A stretch of 64,000 nt of DNA from assembly GCA_031972855.1 (NCBI GenBank), contig DALYDY010000002.1, forward strand, positions 107,392 to 171,391, read 5' to 3'. Made by a program: the position numbers and the translations under genes. Below the pieces are notes generated by a model. It was not told the origin of the DNA, did no database searches, and saw only the letters and a program-made list of their open reading frames with translations. This DNA comes from JAIXRY01 sp031972855. Its GTDB lineage: Bacteria; Patescibacteriota; Minisyncoccia; Phycocordibacterales; UBA9973. Within the stretch, counting starts at the first letter, position 1, and each line of letters begins with the position of its first letter. This document shows, piece by piece, positions 23,451 to 32,030 of the stretch.

Positions 23451-23723
23451 ATGGCACATAGAAAAGCTGGCGGTTCAGCAAAAAACCTTACCGACTCAAA
23501 CCCACAATATTTAGGAACTAAACTATACGCTGGAGAACACGCTCAAGCAGGTAGTATTATCGTTCGCCAAAGAGGAACAAAAATCCTCCCAGGAAATAAC
23601 GTTGGACTTGGAAAAGACCACACTCTTTTTGCTTTGAAAGAAGGAAAAGTTAAGTTTGGAATAAAAAGAAAAACTCATTTTGATGGAAAAACAGTAGTCA
23701 AAAAAGTTGTAAACATTGAATAA
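23451..23723 (+). CDS. rpmA: 50S ribosomal protein bL27
   Basis: The 90-residue protein starts MAHRKAGGSAKNLTDSNPQYLGTKL and contains IIVRQRGTKILPGNNVGLGKDHTLFAL, the diagnostic bL27 core. Its flexible N-terminus reaches the peptidyl transferase centre. There is no N-terminal extension needing cleavage. TAAAAT (23439-23444) ends 6 nt before the ATG. A perfect 16-bp palindromic terminator, shared with rplI on the other strand, follows. Confidence 0.97.
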   Translation: MAHRKAGGSAKNLTDSNPQYLGTKLYAGEHAQAGSIIVRQRGTKILPGNNVGLGKDHTLFALKEGKVKFGIKRKTHFDGKTVVKKVVNIE

Positions 23724-23753
23724 TAAAAGCCCGACATATGTCGGGCTTTTATT
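23722..23753. terminator. Bidirectional terminator between rpmA and rplI
   Basis: A perfect 32-bp palindrome centred on GCCCGACATATGTCGGGC, with A and T flanks. Confidence 0.92.
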
Positions 23754-24192
23754 ATTTTTGAGTAATTTTTAAATAGAAAGAACTGCTTTTATTACCTACT
23801 CTTACTTTTATATCATGAGTACCTGTTGTTTTAATTGGTTTTTCAAGATCAATCAATTTTTCATCAATATTGATGTTATTTTGACTAAGAAATTCAATTA
23901 TATCTTTAGAATGTATTCCGGAAAAAAGATGCCCTTCATTATTGGCTGGTAACGAAACTTCTATAGAAACATCTTTGATGGATTCTAAGTTTTTATCAAG
24001 CAAATTGTTTTGAATATCTTTATCAATTTTTATAGATTCTAATTTCTTTTTTAAAGAAGCTATTGATTTTTCATTTGCTGGAACAGCTATCTTTTGAGGA
24101 AAAAGGAAATTTTGTGCATAGCCATCATTAACATCTTTTATTTCGTCTTGTCTTCCAATATTTTTAATTGTTTTTAAAAAAATAACTTTCAT
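23752..24192 (-). CDS. rplI: 50S ribosomal protein bL9
   Basis: The 146-residue protein has the bL9 N-terminal domain (MKVIFLKTIKNIGRQDEIKDVNDGYAQNFLFPQKIAVPA), a charged connecting helix and a C-terminal domain (HLFSGIHSKDIIEFL). bL9 is missing from many CPR lineages, so its presence is lineage-informative. The start is 5 nt downstream of the ctpA stop, implying an operon ctpA-rplI. Confidence 0.95.
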   Translation of the reverse strand: MKVIFLKTIKNIGRQDEIKDVNDGYAQNFLFPQKIAVPANEKSIASLKKKLESIKIDKDIQNNLLDKNLESIKDVSIEVSLPANNEGHLFSGIHSKDIIEFLSQNNINIDEKLIDLEKPIKTTGTHDIKVRVGNKSSSFYLKITQK

Positions 24193-24197
24193 ATATT

Positions 24198-25406
24198 TTA
24201 ATTATTTAGTAATAATATTGCCTTGTTTAGTTGAGGGTCATTTTTTGAGATAATATCTTCTTCTGTTACAGAAACATCAAAATCAGGAGTTAGGCCATTA
24301 TTTGATATAGATAAACCATTTGGAGTTAGCCATTTTGCAATTGTTATTTTTAAAGAAGTATTATTTGTAACAGGAACAACTTCTTGAACAGAACCTTTTC
24401 CAAAAGTCTTTTTTCCTACTAAAACAGCTTTTTTGTGATCTTGCATAGCTCCTGCAAATATTTCTGAAGCAGATGCTGATCCCCCGTCCACAAGTATAAC
24501 TATTTTATAATCATCATTAAAAATATTATATCCTTTACTCAAATGTTTTTTCTGTTCTTTATTTTCACCAAAATCTTCTTTTACAATAACTTCACCTGAA
24601 GGCAAGAACCAACTAACCATATCTATAGCTGAATCTAAATATCCACCAGGATTGCCTCTTAGGTCAATAATCAATTTTTTATTTCCTGATAAATAAAATT
24701 CTCTCAAAGCTTCTCTAAATTTATTTTCAACATTTTCAGAAAAAGTATAAACACTGATTATATTAACACCTTCTTTTATATCACTTTCAACAACTGGTAC
24801 AACTATTGTATCTCTAACGATATTAAAAACTATTGGATCTTTATAGTCTTTTCTTATAATAGTTATTTTTACATTAGTTCCCTTTTGACCTCTTATCAAT
24901 TTTATAGCTTTATCAACAGATAAATCTTTTGTAAAAACATCATCTATTTTAAAAATAATATCTCCTGATTTAATCCCAGCACTATAAGCTGGTGTGTTTT
25001 TTAAAGCAGACACAGCCGTCAATAAACCATCTTTTATTCCCACCTCCATACCAATACCACCAAATTCTCCTGAAATTGTTTCTGAGAAAGCCTTATTCTC
25101 TTCTGGAGGAAAGAAAACAGTGTAAGGATCACCTAGAGAGCTAGCTAAGCCCTGTATAGCACTATAAACTCTTTCTTCTGAAGATACTTCGCTTGCGCTT
25201 GGTGACTTTTCATCTATAAGCTTCCAAACACGCCAAAAAGAAGACATATTGACGTCATTTTTTGATATTCCTAATGTATCAACACTTATAGAGGAATTAT
25301 TTTTCCCTGTATAATATCCAGTACCAAAAATTATTATTCCTGCTACAAAAACAGAGAATATAGTTATAGTTCTATTTTTTTGTCTTCTAATAAAATTATC
25401 TTCCAT
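24198..25406 (-). CDS. C-terminal processing protease CtpA/Prc (S41 family)
   Basis: The 402-residue protein has an N-terminal membrane anchor (14-33), a helical region, a PDZ domain (~112-185, FGGIGMEV ... SAGIKSGDIIFKIDD) and an S41 peptidase domain. The catalytic serine lies in GGSASASE (308-315) and the catalytic lysine at 337 in TFGKGSVQ. It cleaves C-termini of extracytoplasmic proteins. It lies between a small two-helix protein gene (3 nt upstream) and rplI. Confidence 0.93.
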   Translation of the reverse strand: MEDNFIRRQKNRTITIFSVFVAGIIIFGTGYYTGKNNSSISVDTLGISKNDVNMSSFWRVWKLIDEKSPSASEVSSEERVYSAIQGLASSLGDPYTVFFPPEENKAFSETISGEFGGIGMEVGIKDGLLTAVSALKNTPAYSAGIKSGDIIFKIDDVFTKDLSVDKAIKLIRGQKGTNVKITIIRKDYKDPIVFNIVRDTIVVPVVESDIKEGVNIISVYTFSENVENKFREALREFYLSGNKKLIIDLRGNPGGYLDSAIDMVSWFLPSGEVIVKEDFGENKEQKKHLSKGYNIFNDDYKIVILVDGGSASASEIFAGAMQDHKKAVLVGKKTFGKGSVQEVVPVTNNTSLKITIAKWLTPNGLSISNNGLTPDFDVSVTEEDIISKNDPQLNKAILLLNN

Positions 25407-25409
25407 ATT

Positions 25410-25631
25410 TTAAATATTTGGAATTTGGTTTAAAACATCTTCACCAGCAACACTTTGTGTATTTTCTTGTTTTTCTTTATTTAAACGTTCGCGCCAAACT
25501 ACGTATCCAATAATCACAACAAATAAACCTGTTAGTATAAGTAATACTTTTTTCCAGCTAGTCGGAAAACCTAAAAAAGGTAATATCATTATCCAGATAC
25601 CAATAAAAAGTAATGTATAATCTCGTTTCAT
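25410..25631 (-). CDS. Small membrane protein (73 residues)
   Basis: There are two hydrophobic helices (residues ~5-20 and 28-46), then a charged C-terminal tail (WRERLNKEKQENTQ). No family is recognised. TATACT lies 8 nt upstream of the ATG, so it starts the transcript that continues into ctpA 3 nt downstream. It may be a membrane partner of the protease; this is inferred from adjacency only. Confidence 0.6.
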   Translation of the reverse strand: MKRDYTLLFIGIWIMILPFLGFPTSWKKVLLILTGLFVVIIGYVVWRERLNKEKQENTQSVAGEDVLNQIPNI

Positions 25632-25651
25632 ATCTAGATAGTATACAAGAC

Positions 25652-26332
25652 CTAGAGAGGAGCCACAATAACCACAAACTCACCACGCAGAAGTCGTTCG
25701 TCTTCGTCAAATTTTTCAATTAAATTAATAGCTTTTCCTGATAAAACTTGCTCGTGTATCTTTGTTAATTCTTTAACAATAACAATTTGGTTTTCAGGTA
25801 ATTTTTCAGATAGAGAAAGTAGAGTTTTTTTGATTCTATGTGTTGATTCATAAAAAACGACAGGAATATCACTTTTTTTCATGTTTTCAAAAATAGTATT
25901 TCTTCCATTTTTTTGAGGAAGGAATCCAAGAAACTCAAAAGAAGATACAGGAATTCCGGAAATTGAAAGTGCAGAAATAACAGCACTTGGACCCGGAATA
26001 CTTTCTATTTTTACTTCAGGTAATTCATCTTTTATTTGTTTTATTAAAAGAAATCCAGGATCAGAAATACAGGGTGTTCCAGCATCTGTGACCAAACACA
26101 GATGTTTTCCTTCTTCTAATTTTGCAAGTATAGGAATAACTCTTTCTTTTGTGGAATGAGCATCATATCTAAAAAGAGGCTTTTTAATGTTGTAGTGAGA
26201 AAGTAATTTACCAGTTACGCGAGTGTCTTCACAAAGAACAGCATCACACTCAGAAAGAATGCGAATAGCTCGAAGTGTAATATCTTCGAGGTTTCCTATT
26301 GGAGTAGATACTACAGAGAGTGTGCCTTTCAT
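25652..26332 (-). CDS. rsmI: 16S rRNA (cytidine(1402)-2'-O)-methyltransferase RsmI
   Basis: The 226-residue tetrapyrrole-methylase fold has LSVVSTPIGNLEDITLRAIRIL, DAVLCEDTRVTGKLL, CLVTDAGTPCISDPG and IPGPSAVISALSISGIP, diagnostic of RsmI, which methylates C1402 in the 16S decoding centre. It is slightly shorter than E. coli RsmI (286) because the C-terminal extension is absent. TATAAT lies 6 nt before the ATG. Confidence 0.93.
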   Translation of the reverse strand: MKGTLSVVSTPIGNLEDITLRAIRILSECDAVLCEDTRVTGKLLSHYNIKKPLFRYDAHSTKERVIPILAKLEEGKHLCLVTDAGTPCISDPGFLLIKQIKDELPEVKIESIPGPSAVISALSISGIPVSSFEFLGFLPQKNGRNTIFENMKKSDIPVVFYESTHRIKKTLLSLSEKLPENQIVIVKELTKIHEQVLSGKAINLIEKFDEDERLLRGEFVVIVAPL

Positions 26333-26390
26333 ATATATATTATAACTTATTTAAAACAAAAAAACCTCATATGAGGTTATTTTGTTTTTT

Positions 26391-26421
26391 GTGCGTGTAC
26401 TTGGAATCGGACCAAGGACCT
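26391..26421 (-). repeat. Duplicated 3' half of tRNA-Ile
   Basis: These 31 bp are identical to 26459-26489, the T-arm and 3' acceptor strand of the adjacent tRNA-Ile gene. The copy lacks the rest of the tRNA. Confidence 0.85.
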
Positions 26422-26459
26422 TATTAAAAAATTCCTTTAAAAAAATATTCCACCCTAAG

Positions 26460-26531
26460 TGCGTGTACTTGGAATCGGACCAAGGACCTCTGTCTTATCA
26501 GGACAGCGTTCTACCACTGAACTATACACGC
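26460..26531 (-). tRNA. tRNA-Ile (GAT)
   Basis: The 72-nt cloverleaf has a 7-bp acceptor (GCGTGTA/TACACGC), a D-arm GTTC/GAAC, an anticodon stem CTGTC/GACAG with loop CTGATAA (anticodon GAT), a variable loop AGGTC, and a T-arm CTTGG/CCAAG with loop TCCGATT. The discriminator is A. CCA is not encoded, so CCA must be added enzymatically. Partial copies of both halves flank the gene. Confidence 0.95.
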
Positions 26532-26624
26532 ACACAAGAAACAATATTATTTTTTAAAGGTTTTTTTCAACACTCCGTGTTGAGGACAGCTGATAACTCA
26601 TCACGTCCGAAGGGACGCTTCGTC

Positions 26625-26643
26625 ACCACTGAACTATACACGC
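26625..26643 (-). repeat. Duplicated 5' end of tRNA-Ile
   Basis: These 19 bp equal 26513-26531, the 5' acceptor strand and D-arm start of the tRNA-Ile. A further GGACAGC match occurs at ~26584, with about 34 nt of unrelated sequence between, so this is a broken tRNA copy. Confidence 0.75.
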
Positions 26644-26723
26644 GTTTCTAGAATATACCAAAAAAACCTATATTTAGCAAATAAAATTATGTTATAAATT
26701 TATGTATAATATTCGAGCAACCT

Positions 26724-27698
26724 TTATTCATCATCTGAATCACCCACAGTTCCAGATTGGAGAGCATCAACGATTTTCTGTATATTACCCAACATTATAC
26801 CAGGTAAATTTGACCATGATTGCTTAATGCGGTGATCAGTAATTCTATCTTGAGGGAAGTTATATGTGCGAATTTTTTCACTTCTATCCCCTGTCCCTAT
26901 TTGATCACGACGTTCACCTTCATATTTTTTTGCTTCTTCTTCATCTTTTTTGAGTTGTAATTTTGAAAGCAAAATAGACATAGCGCGTTCACGATTTTTT
27001 AATTGACTTCTTTCTGAAGTACAGCGAACGTCTATTCCTGTTGGAGTGTGAATAAGACGCACAGCTGTTTCAACCTTGTTCACATTTTGACCACCAGCAC
27101 CACCAGAGCGAGAATACTCAATTTCTAAATCGCTTGGATTAATTACAAAAGTGCTTCTTGTACGAATAGGAAGAACAGCCACAGTAACTGTAGATGTGTG
27201 AACACGGCCATTCTTCTCAGTTTGAGGAATACGTTGAACACGATGAACCCCAGTCTCATATCGAAGAGTTTTGTATACGTCCTTACCTTTAATTTCAAAG
27301 GAGGCTTCTTTATACCCACCAGCTGAAGATAAAGATGTCTCAAGTGTTGTCCATTGCCACTTACGAGTCACAGCATAGCCTTTATACATCTCTACAAGCT
27401 CTCCAGCAAAGAGAGATGCTTCATCTCCACCTGCACCAGCACGAATTTCAAAAACAACTTCATTTGGAAATTCTTCCTCTTCCTTGTCTGATTCAAGAAT
27501 AGTTTTAATTTGAGAAATAAGTCCATCTTTTTCTATTTCAAGATTTTTTAAATCCTCTTCTGCCATATCTTTTAAAGAATCATCAAGAGCTAATTCTTTT
27601 GTTTCATCTATTTTATATAAGACAGACTGAAGTAAGCCTCCAAAATAAGATGTCTTGTGGTCTTTTTTTATTGCTTCTAAATCAAAATCTATTTCCAT
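26724..27698 (-). CDS. prfA: Peptide chain release factor 1 (RF1)
   Basis: The 324-residue class I release factor has GGQ at 202-204 (SGGAGGQNVNKVE) and the codon-recognition tripeptide PQT at 158-160 within VQRIPQTEKNGRVHT, a PxT motif typical of RF1 (UAA/UAG). The N-terminal domain is about 35 residues shorter than in E. coli. TACAAT lies 6 nt before the ATG. UGA stops are used elsewhere in the window, so an RF2 should exist outside it. Confidence 0.93.
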   Translation of the reverse strand: MEIDFDLEAIKKDHKTSYFGGLLQSVLYKIDETKELALDDSLKDMAEEDLKNLEIEKDGLISQIKTILESDKEEEEFPNEVVFEIRAGAGGDEASLFAGELVEMYKGYAVTRKWQWTTLETSLSSAGGYKEASFEIKGKDVYKTLRYETGVHRVQRIPQTEKNGRVHTSTVTVAVLPIRTRSTFVINPSDLEIEYSRSGGAGGQNVNKVETAVRLIHTPTGIDVRCTSERSQLKNRERAMSILLSKLQLKKDEEEAKKYEGERRDQIGTGDRSEKIRTYNFPQDRITDHRIKQSWSNLPGIMLGNIQKIVDALQSGTVGDSDDE

Positions 27699-27716
27699 AT
27701 ATGTATTGTAGCAAAC

Positions 27717-27745
27717 AAAAAATCGCCTTACAAAGCGACTTTTTG
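27717..27745 (-). terminator. Terminator of rpmE
   Basis: AATCGC/GCGA stem with flanking A- and T-tracts, directly after the bL31 gene on the minus strand. Confidence 0.6.
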
Positions 27746-27757
27746 TTTTGATTGAAT

Positions 27758-28012
27758 TTATTTACCTGCAAGTGAAGCGCGCTTTTTGAAACGATCAACA
27801 CGTCCAGCAGTATCTAGAACTTTTTCAGTTCCTGTAAAGAATGGGTGTGAAGCACTTGAAATTTCAACACGGAAAAGTGGGTATTCTTTACCATCTGTCC
27901 ATTTTGCTGTCTCTTTTGTATTTACTGTAGAGAGCACCAAAAATTGAGCTCCGTTTGAATTATCTTCAAATATAACGTAGCGGTTATTTTTTGGGTGTAT
28001 ATCTTTCTTCAT
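27758..28012 (-). CDS. rpmE2: 50S ribosomal protein bL31, type B
   Basis: The 84-residue protein reads MKKDIHPKNNRYVIFEDNSNGAQF ... EISSASHPFFTGTEKVLDTAGRVDRFKKRAS, the bL31 signature (SHPF[F/Y]TG...GRV..F). It lacks the CxxC zinc site, so it is the zinc-independent type B form. It is a single-gene unit followed by a terminator. Confidence 0.95.
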   Translation of the reverse strand: MKKDIHPKNNRYVIFEDNSNGAQFLVLSTVNTKETAKWTDGKEYPLFRVEISSASHPFFTGTEKVLDTAGRVDRFKKRASLAGK

Positions 28013-28093
28013 AGTTATGAAATAATAGCATATTTTATAGTTACTAGCAACTAGTGAATAGTGATCAATAAAACGACAAATTATTAGTATAGG

Positions 28094-28134
28094 AAACAGG
28101 GAGTGGGGAGCCTTTAGCTCCCCACTCCCTGTTT
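28094..28134 (-). terminator. Unusually GC-rich 18-bp-stem terminator
   Basis: Perfect 18-bp arms (28094-28111 with 28117-28134) form a GGGAGTGGGGAGC-type stem with a 5-nt loop. It is far more GC-rich than the surrounding DNA. It ends the minus-strand transglycosylase gene. Confidence 0.8.
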
Positions 28135-28146
28135 AATTTATGGTTA

Positions 28147-29487
28147 TTATCTCTTAGATACTCCGTATTGTTTCAAGTAATTAATATCTGCTTGAATACT
28201 ATCCTTTAATTTCATAACGCTTCTACCATAAGAACAATTTGATCCTCCTGTACCATAATATTTACAAGCAGCTTTTATTTCAGAAGTAGAACTACCCTGT
28301 CTTGCTCCAAGTTGAGTCAAATAAAGAGCTGAGGCCGTAAAAGCATCACGAGCTGACCATGGATTTGCAGAACCTGTAATTGCTTTAACTTTTTCATCAA
28401 ATATTTGCCATGTTGAAGGAATAAATTGAGCAGGACCCATCGCGCCACCATATCCAGCAACCCCGGCAATAGGACAAGACACAGCTGTTTTTGACCAATC
28501 AAAACCAAGAGAACTAACAATATTCAAAAATGGTTTTACATCTCTAGTCGGTTTCATAAGATTTGGCCAAACTTTTCCTCCAGTACTTATACCAGCACCT
28601 GTTGTAGTATCAGTAAGGAAACACTTACCAACATTTGCTCCAAGTCTCGATTCTTGAGTCAGGATAGCAAGAACAAAGGCAGGGTCAACTCCTGTACTTC
28701 TAGACGCATCTTCAGCATATCCAAGTGCCACATCAAATCTAATTGCTTGAGAACCTCCAGCAAGATTAAAGAGTCTTGCCTTAATTTCTGTTACTCTTTT
28801 TTGTCTTTCTGCAACTTCTTTTTGATAAGCAGATTCTTTGTCTTTACTAATCGCAAGTAATTTCTTCTTTTCTGACTCACTTTTTTCTACTTGTTTTTTT
28901 TGACCCTCCAAAAGAACCTTTGCATCAACTTGATCATCTTTGTTATCTTGTAAATTTTTCTTTTCTTCTTCAGTGTCAGCTTTTACAATCTTAATACTAT
29001 CCACAGCTGATTTTACAGATTTTTTTAGAGACGCAAAAGAGTCTAAATCTTGATAAAAATCAGAAACACTTTCATTTGATAAAAGCATGTACACAACATT
29101 TTCTTGACTCAAATCATTTGTCTTTTTTAATAGTTGAGTTAGAGAATCCTTTGATATATCTAATTTATCTTCCAAAACACCAATAGTCTTTGTTCTACTA
29201 TTTATTTCTTTTGACAATTTATCAATCAAAAGATTTTTTGATTTAATTTTTGTTTTTGCTAAATTAATCTGACTAGTAAGTAAATCAACATCTTTTTTAA
29301 TAGTTCCTGACTGTTTTCTTTGTTCATTTAATTGAGCTTCTTTTTGAGCTATTTCTTTTTCTAAAGCTTGAAGTTCAGAATAAAGACGAGCTCTATCTTC
29401 TTCTGAAGTTTGAGCAAATACAAAGTGAGTACTTGTAAAAAGCACTACGAAAATCATTATTGGTATAACTAAACGCTTTATAAACAT
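28147..29487 (-). CDS. Exported coiled-coil protein with lytic transglycosylase domain
   Basis: The protein (446 residues) has a signal peptide (to ~residue 26, ending VFAQ). A long coiled coil (~30-240) of the type found in FtsEX-activated peptidoglycan hydrolases (PcsB/CwlO) follows, then a C-terminal lytic-transglycosylase-like domain: FVLAILTQESRLGANVG with the catalytic Glu, then GGAMGPAQFIPSTW. Peptidoglycan cleavage during division or growth is the likely role. The ATG at 29487 is chosen over 29493 because TATAAT lies 8 nt before it. Confidence 0.85.
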   Translation of the reverse strand: MFIKRLVIPIMIFVVLFTSTHFVFAQTSEEDRARLYSELQALEKEIAQKEAQLNEQRKQSGTIKKDVDLLTSQINLAKTKIKSKNLLIDKLSKEINSRTKTIGVLEDKLDISKDSLTQLLKKTNDLSQENVVYMLLSNESVSDFYQDLDSFASLKKSVKSAVDSIKIVKADTEEEKKNLQDNKDDQVDAKVLLEGQKKQVEKSESEKKKLLAISKDKESAYQKEVAERQKRVTEIKARLFNLAGGSQAIRFDVALGYAEDASRSTGVDPAFVLAILTQESRLGANVGKCFLTDTTTGAGISTGGKVWPNLMKPTRDVKPFLNIVSSLGFDWSKTAVSCPIAGVAGYGGAMGPAQFIPSTWQIFDEKVKAITGSANPWSARDAFTASALYLTQLGARQGSSTSEIKAACKYYGTGGSNCSYGRSVMKLKDSIQADINYLKQYGVSKR

Positions 29488-29505
29488 AGACATTAATTAT
29501 AACAC

Positions 29506-29533
29506 AAAAAAGAGCCTTTTCCGGCTCTTTTTT
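29506..29533 (-). terminator. Terminator of rplY
   Basis: AAAAAAGAGCC and GGCTCTTTTTT pair over 11 bp around a 6-nt loop. Confidence 0.9.
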
Positions 29534-29556
29534 GTTAAAAATTATTTGACAATAGA

Positions 29557-30192
29557 TTATTCTGCTGGTGTTTCTTCTTCGTCTTTCTTACCTTTCTTTT
29601 CAACTTCGATTGAAGAAATATCCATTGGAGTTTCTTCTTCTTTTTCTTCTTGTTGTGGAGCTACAAGAGCAACAACTTCTTCACCATCTGTTTCCATTGT
29701 TACATCCTTTGGAAGAATAATGTCAGATACGTGTATTTGGTCTTCAAGAGTAACTAGTTTTTCTATAGAAACAACTATTTCCTGAGGAAGATTTTTTGGA
29801 AGAGCGCTAACCTCTACTTCATGAATAACTTTCACAAGTGATCCGAGGTTTTCTTTAACAGCTGGAGAAACTCCTTCGAAAACAAGTTCTACTGAAACTG
29901 TTACAGGCTTACTTGCATCAATAGCAAGAAAATCTACGTGTAGTGGATATCCCTTTACTGCTTCGTATTGTACTTCTTGTACAAGGGCGTCAATTTTCTT
30001 CCCTTCAAGTTCTACAACAATAGCACTTGATTCACCTGCTATTTTAAATAATTTTATAAAATCGCGACTATTTATGGCGATTGGAGTATTCTCCACACTT
30101 GCGCCATAGATAACAGCTGGTATTAGTCCTTGGTTACGAACTTCTCCCATCTTGTCTGTCTTACTTCGTTTTGTTGCGGTTAATGTTTGCAT
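29557..30192 (-). CDS. rplY: 50S ribosomal protein bL25 (CTC form)
   Basis: From the ATG at 30192 the protein has 211 residues: the 5S rRNA-binding bL25 domain (TATKRSKTDKMGEVRNQGLIPAVIYGAS ... DALVQEVQYEAVKGYPLHVDFLAID) and a C-terminal TL5/CTC domain (ELVFEGVSPAVKENLGSLVKVIHEVEVSALPKNLP) with an acidic tail. TACTAT lies 6 nt before this ATG; a longer frame to 30210 would include the promoter. Confidence 0.94.
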   Translation of the reverse strand: MQTLTATKRSKTDKMGEVRNQGLIPAVIYGASVENTPIAINSRDFIKLFKIAGESSAIVVELEGKKIDALVQEVQYEAVKGYPLHVDFLAIDASKPVTVSVELVFEGVSPAVKENLGSLVKVIHEVEVSALPKNLPQEIVVSIEKLVTLEDQIHVSDIILPKDVTMETDGEEVVALVAPQQEEKEEETPMDISSIEVEKKGKKDEEETPAE

Positions 30193-30235
30193 TCGGAAAT
30201 AGTAACACAAAAATTATTTTTAAGCAATAAAAACC

Positions 30236-31921
30236 TTAAGAATTATGAGTTTTATCGTGTTTTTCGAGAATTAGATGATTTGCAAGATATTCTTTCGTAC
30301 CACCTTGTCCATCTAATAGTGCGACTTTCTTGCCTGGATTAAATATGTTAAGTGGATCAAAAAGTTTTTTTGTTTGAACAAAAAGACTATATATTTCTTT
30401 TCCGTACATTTGTTCAAGATAAGGAGTTCTTACAATCCCATCATTATGCTCAGCTGTAATAGTACCTTGATATGAAAGTACGAGATCATAAACCCTATCT
30501 GAAACTTCAAGAATAATATCTTTTGTATTTTTATCAGAGAAATCCATTAAAGGTATAATGTGGAAATTTCCATTACCTGCATGTCCTGCAATTGTATAAA
30601 TAAATTTATATTCATCCAAAATAGCTGTAATTTTTGGTAAAAATTCTGGTAAATATTCTGGTTTTACACATATATCATCAATAAAAGGTGCTGTGTGTTT
30701 TCCTTTTATATGTTTACGTAACATATTAAAACTCTCTCTACGAATACGCCAGTATTTCTCAGCTTGTTCTTTTGTTTTTACTAAACGCATTTTATATTGA
30801 AATGGCTCCACAGCTTTTATTAAATTATTTACTTTTTCATCTAATTCTAGAGAATCACTTCCCACACATTCAACAATCATAACAAGTTTTGGAAGTCCAT
30901 GACGTAGTAACATTATTCCTTCAGGAATAAATGAAAGTCCTAGTTTTATAAAATTTGGAAAAGTCATTGATTTCATAAAATCAGGGAAAAATCTTATAGC
31001 CAATTTCAAACTATAGTCATCATATGATTCAATACTTTCTGGTTTGAAAGGAAGTACAACATCTACAAGTTCTCCAAGTCTCTTTATGTCTGGTAAAAAT
31101 AGAACAACAAGACGAGATTCTTTTGCTACAGGAATTAAACCAAAAGTTATTTGAGTTACAACACCAAGAGTTCCTTGTGATCCCACTATTAATTTACACA
31201 AATCAAATGTTTCTGTTTTTTCATCATATATATTCCACAAGTAGTACCCTGCAGAATTTTTGGAGACTTGAGGCTTTCCAGCTTTTATAAGAGAAGAGTT
31301 TTCTGTAATTATTTTGTAAAGCTCTTTATATATACCACCTTCCAAAGTTTGTTCTGTTATTTTTTGTAATAGTTCTTTTTTTGTAATAGGTTTTATTGTG
31401 TATTCATACCCATCACGAAAAACTACTTTCAATTCTTTTACCCAATTTTCAACTTTTCCATAAGAAATTGACTTTTCACCCCCAGCATTATTCCCTACCA
31501 TTCCACCAACAGCACATAATTCTTTTGATGCTGGATATGTTGGCATTATTAAACCCTTCTCTAGAGTAGCTTTTTCAAAATCACGATAAAAACATCCAGG
31601 TTCAACGACAGCATAATCATTTTCAACTGAAATAATTTTATTCATATACCGACTAGTATCTACAATGATTGATTCATTTATAGATCCCCCTGACATACAA
31701 GTTCCAGCAGCACGCATTGTAAGCGAAAGTTTAGCCATTCCTGGTTTGTGTTCTTGAACAAAACGTACAAGAGCTTGAATGTCTTTTGAACTTTTTGGAT
31801 AAACAACGATTTCTGGTCGGACTTCAAAAATACTGGCATCATGAGAGTATTTAGTAAGTGTTTCATTACTTACATCAACATCCCCTTCTATTATATTTTT
31901 TATTTTTTCAATAATTTCCAT
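30236..31921 (-). CDS. FAD-linked dehydrogenase (GlcD/D-lactate dehydrogenase type)
   Basis: The 561-residue protein has a PCMH/VAO FAD-binding domain (IVVYPKSSKDIQALVRF, AAGTCMSGGSI, PTYPASKELCAVGGMVGNNAGGEKSISYGKVENW, IVGSQGTLGVVTQITFGLIP). A FAD-oxidase C-terminal domain carries the IAGHAGNGNFHIIPL and GTITAEHNDGIVRTPYL motifs. It should oxidise a 2-hydroxy acid such as D-lactate or glycolate; the electron acceptor is unknown. No Fe-S partner subunit is adjacent. Confidence 0.88.
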   Translation of the reverse strand: MEIIEKIKNIIEGDVDVSNETLTKYSHDASIFEVRPEIVVYPKSSKDIQALVRFVQEHKPGMAKLSLTMRAAGTCMSGGSINESIIVDTSRYMNKIISVENDYAVVEPGCFYRDFEKATLEKGLIMPTYPASKELCAVGGMVGNNAGGEKSISYGKVENWVKELKVVFRDGYEYTIKPITKKELLQKITEQTLEGGIYKELYKIITENSSLIKAGKPQVSKNSAGYYLWNIYDEKTETFDLCKLIVGSQGTLGVVTQITFGLIPVAKESRLVVLFLPDIKRLGELVDVVLPFKPESIESYDDYSLKLAIRFFPDFMKSMTFPNFIKLGLSFIPEGIMLLRHGLPKLVMIVECVGSDSLELDEKVNNLIKAVEPFQYKMRLVKTKEQAEKYWRIRRESFNMLRKHIKGKHTAPFIDDICVKPEYLPEFLPKITAILDEYKFIYTIAGHAGNGNFHIIPLMDFSDKNTKDIILEVSDRVYDLVLSYQGTITAEHNDGIVRTPYLEQMYGKEIYSLFVQTKKLFDPLNIFNPGKKVALLDGQGGTKEYLANHLILEKHDKTHNS

Positions 31922-31995
31922 ATATACATCATACTAAATTATGCTTTGTTAATATAGTCTTGTTTGGTGGGAATTGTTATTGTAGATAAGTAAAT

Positions 31996-32027
31996 AAAAA
32001 GACCCTAAATAATTTTAGAGTCTTTTT
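31996..32027 (-). terminator. Terminator of the aldolase gene unit
   Basis: AAAAAGACCCTAAA and TTTTAGAGTCTTTTT pair with one wobble after the minus-strand stop region. Confidence 0.75.
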
Positions 32028-32030
32028 ATT

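Noticed and set aside
26536..26643. A second tRNA gene or a tRNA with a group I intron upstream of tRNA-Ile
   Set aside because: Only the first 19 nt and a short GGACAGC segment match. No second half or conserved intron core follows in the right order, so it is a relic.
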